From UBA3951 sp050952125 (GTDB taxonomy: Bacteria; Bacillota; Sulfobacillia; Fermentithermobacillales; Fermentithermobacillaceae): a stretch of 64,000 nucleotides of DNA. The translations under genes were made by a program, and so were the position numbers. Under the pieces are notes generated by a model. That model saw nothing but the letters and a program-made list of their open reading frames with translations, did no database searches and was not told where the DNA came from. The DNA is taken from contig JBMNKK010000003.1 in NCBI GenBank assembly GCA_050952125.1, positions 186,001 through 250,000 on the forward strand. Direction: 5' to 3'. Below, piece by piece: positions 63,073 through 64,000 of the stretch (positions are counted from its first letter, which is position 1; each line of letters opens with the position of its first letter).

Positions 63073-63948
63073 TTAAGAGACTATCCTGCAGAGCCTTCCC
63101 AGGGCGCGTTCGGCGCACACTCTCCCGGCGCTGATAAGGTTGCGGACCTTTGCCCGGGATAAGAGGCCGGTGACCGACATCACATCGGGCTGCAGGGTCA
63201 GCGTAGCATATTCCTGCAGGTTTCGCTGGGTCGTTTCGCGAGCCGACAGCGAGAAACTGCGCGAGACTACCGACACAAGGCTTGACGGCTTGTGCGGCCG
63301 ATCCACATGAAGCCCCAGGTCCACACCGACCGCCTCTGAAACGCCCATCCGGCGCACCTCGAATACGGGCACCATGTCGCGGATGCCGCCATCCACCAGG
63401 GTAAACTCACCGAACGGCTTCGGAGTGAAAACTCCCGGGATGGAGATGCTCGCTCTCGCCGCTTCCGATATCTTGGCATCCGTCACGTAGAGCCTTCCCA
63501 TGGCAGCAAGGGATTCTACCATAGAGCGCTTCCTGGGAGGATCGTTGGTGAAGATGACCAATGAGCCCGTAACGACGTCCACTGACGTGATGGCAAGCGG
63601 GATGCGCGCGTCGCGCAGGTAGGCGCCCCCTGTCAGGCGGTCAACGGTGGATTCGATAAAGCCGCCCCGCACAAGTCCCGTAATCCCCATCTGAGTCACG
63701 TTCATAGACATGCTCACGGGCTGCACAGTCGCTTCGTAGGACTCATCCGCAAGGAGCGCTTCGGTGGTTTCAACCTCGATCCTAGTAAGATCCACGCCGG
63801 ACGCCCAAAGGCCGGCCACCAAAGCTCCGGCGCTCGTACCGGCTATGGCGTCGGGGACCAGGCCGTATCGCTCCAGCACCTGCAATACGCCTATATGGGC
63901 AAGCCCGTAGACCCCGCCTCCTCCAAGAGCCAGTCCCCACTTTCTCAA
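63073..63948 (-). CDS. Patatin-like phospholipase family protein
   Basis: A 291-residue serine hydrolase with a Ser-Asp dyad. The oxyanion loop GGGGVYGLAHIGVL is at residues about 9-22, the nucleophile in GTSAG at about 42-46, and the catalytic Asp in TLVDGGIRDMVP at about 190. No signal peptide or membrane helix is evident, so it acts in the cytoplasm or at the membrane surface; members are RssA-like. It starts at TTG 63948 after GGGGGGAG. The 147-base gap to the Nif3-like gene holds nothing I recognise. The lipid substrate is not known. Confidence 0.9.
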   Translation of the reverse strand: MRKWGLALGGGGVYGLAHIGVLQVLERYGLVPDAIAGTSAGALVAGLWASGVDLTRIEVETTEALLADESYEATVQPVSMSMNVTQMGITGLVRGGFIESTVDRLTGGAYLRDARIPLAITSVDVVTGSLVIFTNDPPRKRSMVESLAAMGRLYVTDAKISEAARASISIPGVFTPKPFGEFTLVDGGIRDMVPVFEVRRMGVSEAVGVDLGLHVDRPHKPSSLVSVVSRSFSLSARETTQRNLQEYATLTLQPDVMSVTGLLSRAKVRNLISAGRVCAERALGRLCRIVS

Positions 63949-64000
63949 AGCTCTCCCCCCTGAGGCAACTTCACGAATACGGTATGCAGGCGGTGAGAGA

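Overview
The window looks like chromosomal DNA of a Gram-positive Bacillota (Firmicutes) organism, probably of the Clostridia type. The evidence is a PyrR-controlled pyr operon with an attenuator leader, a T-box in front of ileS, PyrDB/PyrK dihydroorotate dehydrogenase, PlsY, UPF0182, RqcH, strong Shine-Dalgarno sites, and frequent GTG/TTG starts. Base composition is moderately GC-rich except in the 29-42 kb island and a small AT-rich gene near 54 kb. I cannot name the species.

Layout. 1-6.6 kb (minus): D-Ala-D-Ala carboxypeptidase (cut by the window edge), a RodZ-like HTH membrane protein, asnS, a UPF0182 membrane protein and a small membrane protein. 6.7-9.8 kb (minus): a conserved hypothetical, a HAD phosphatase and hutU. 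9.9-11.7 kb (plus): rqcH. 11.7-16.5 kb (minus): pyrR-pyrB-pyrC-pyrK-pyrD with promoter, PyrR-binding loop and terminator. 16.7 kb: a threonine/serine dehydratase, divergent from pyr. 17.7-27.3 kb (minus): small hypotheticals, a divergent PlsY, a VOC protein with a MATE pump, a frameshifted APH-like kinase with a GNAT, and a GH13-GH77 fusion enzyme. 27.4-29.2 kb: a membrane M28 peptidase and an XRE/DUF2178 pair with a clear promoter and operator.

29.3-44.2 kb is an accessory defence island. It starts with a compact unit of a 48-residue protein and a nucleoside-deoxyribosyltransferase/TIR-like protein, then a thioredoxin-like protein and a deleted glyoxalase. The rest is a decaying type 4 BREX locus read on the minus strand: WYL regulator, unknown 609-residue protein, brxP (PAPS-reductase-like, ferredoxin, DUF4007), a truncated brxC joined to pglZ by deletion, a small zinc-ribbon gene, brxL broken by at least five frameshifts, a PD-(D/E)XK-like gene, a NERD-like stub and a HEPN gene. 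The promoter-proximal genes are intact and the distal ones are broken. A HIRAN-domain protein lies on the far side of the WYL regulator.

44.3-64 kb returns to housekeeping and metabolic genes: an Ena-like cysteine-rich protein, an M28 aminopeptidase, T-box plus ileS (type 2 IleRS), a MATE pump, an M20 amidohydrolase, a ThiF/HesA protein, a YeiH transporter, a methyltransferase, a frameshifted acyltransferase-3, a universal stress protein, a truncated nitroreductase, a membrane-anchored hypothetical, a nuclease-like protein facing a HARE-HTH protein, tRNA-Leu(GAG) with promoter and terminator, a Nif3-like protein and a patatin-like phospholipase.

I saw no rRNA, CRISPR array, intact insertion sequence or replication origin. 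All frameshift calls come from reading adjacent frames by eye; sequencing error cannot be excluded for any single site.
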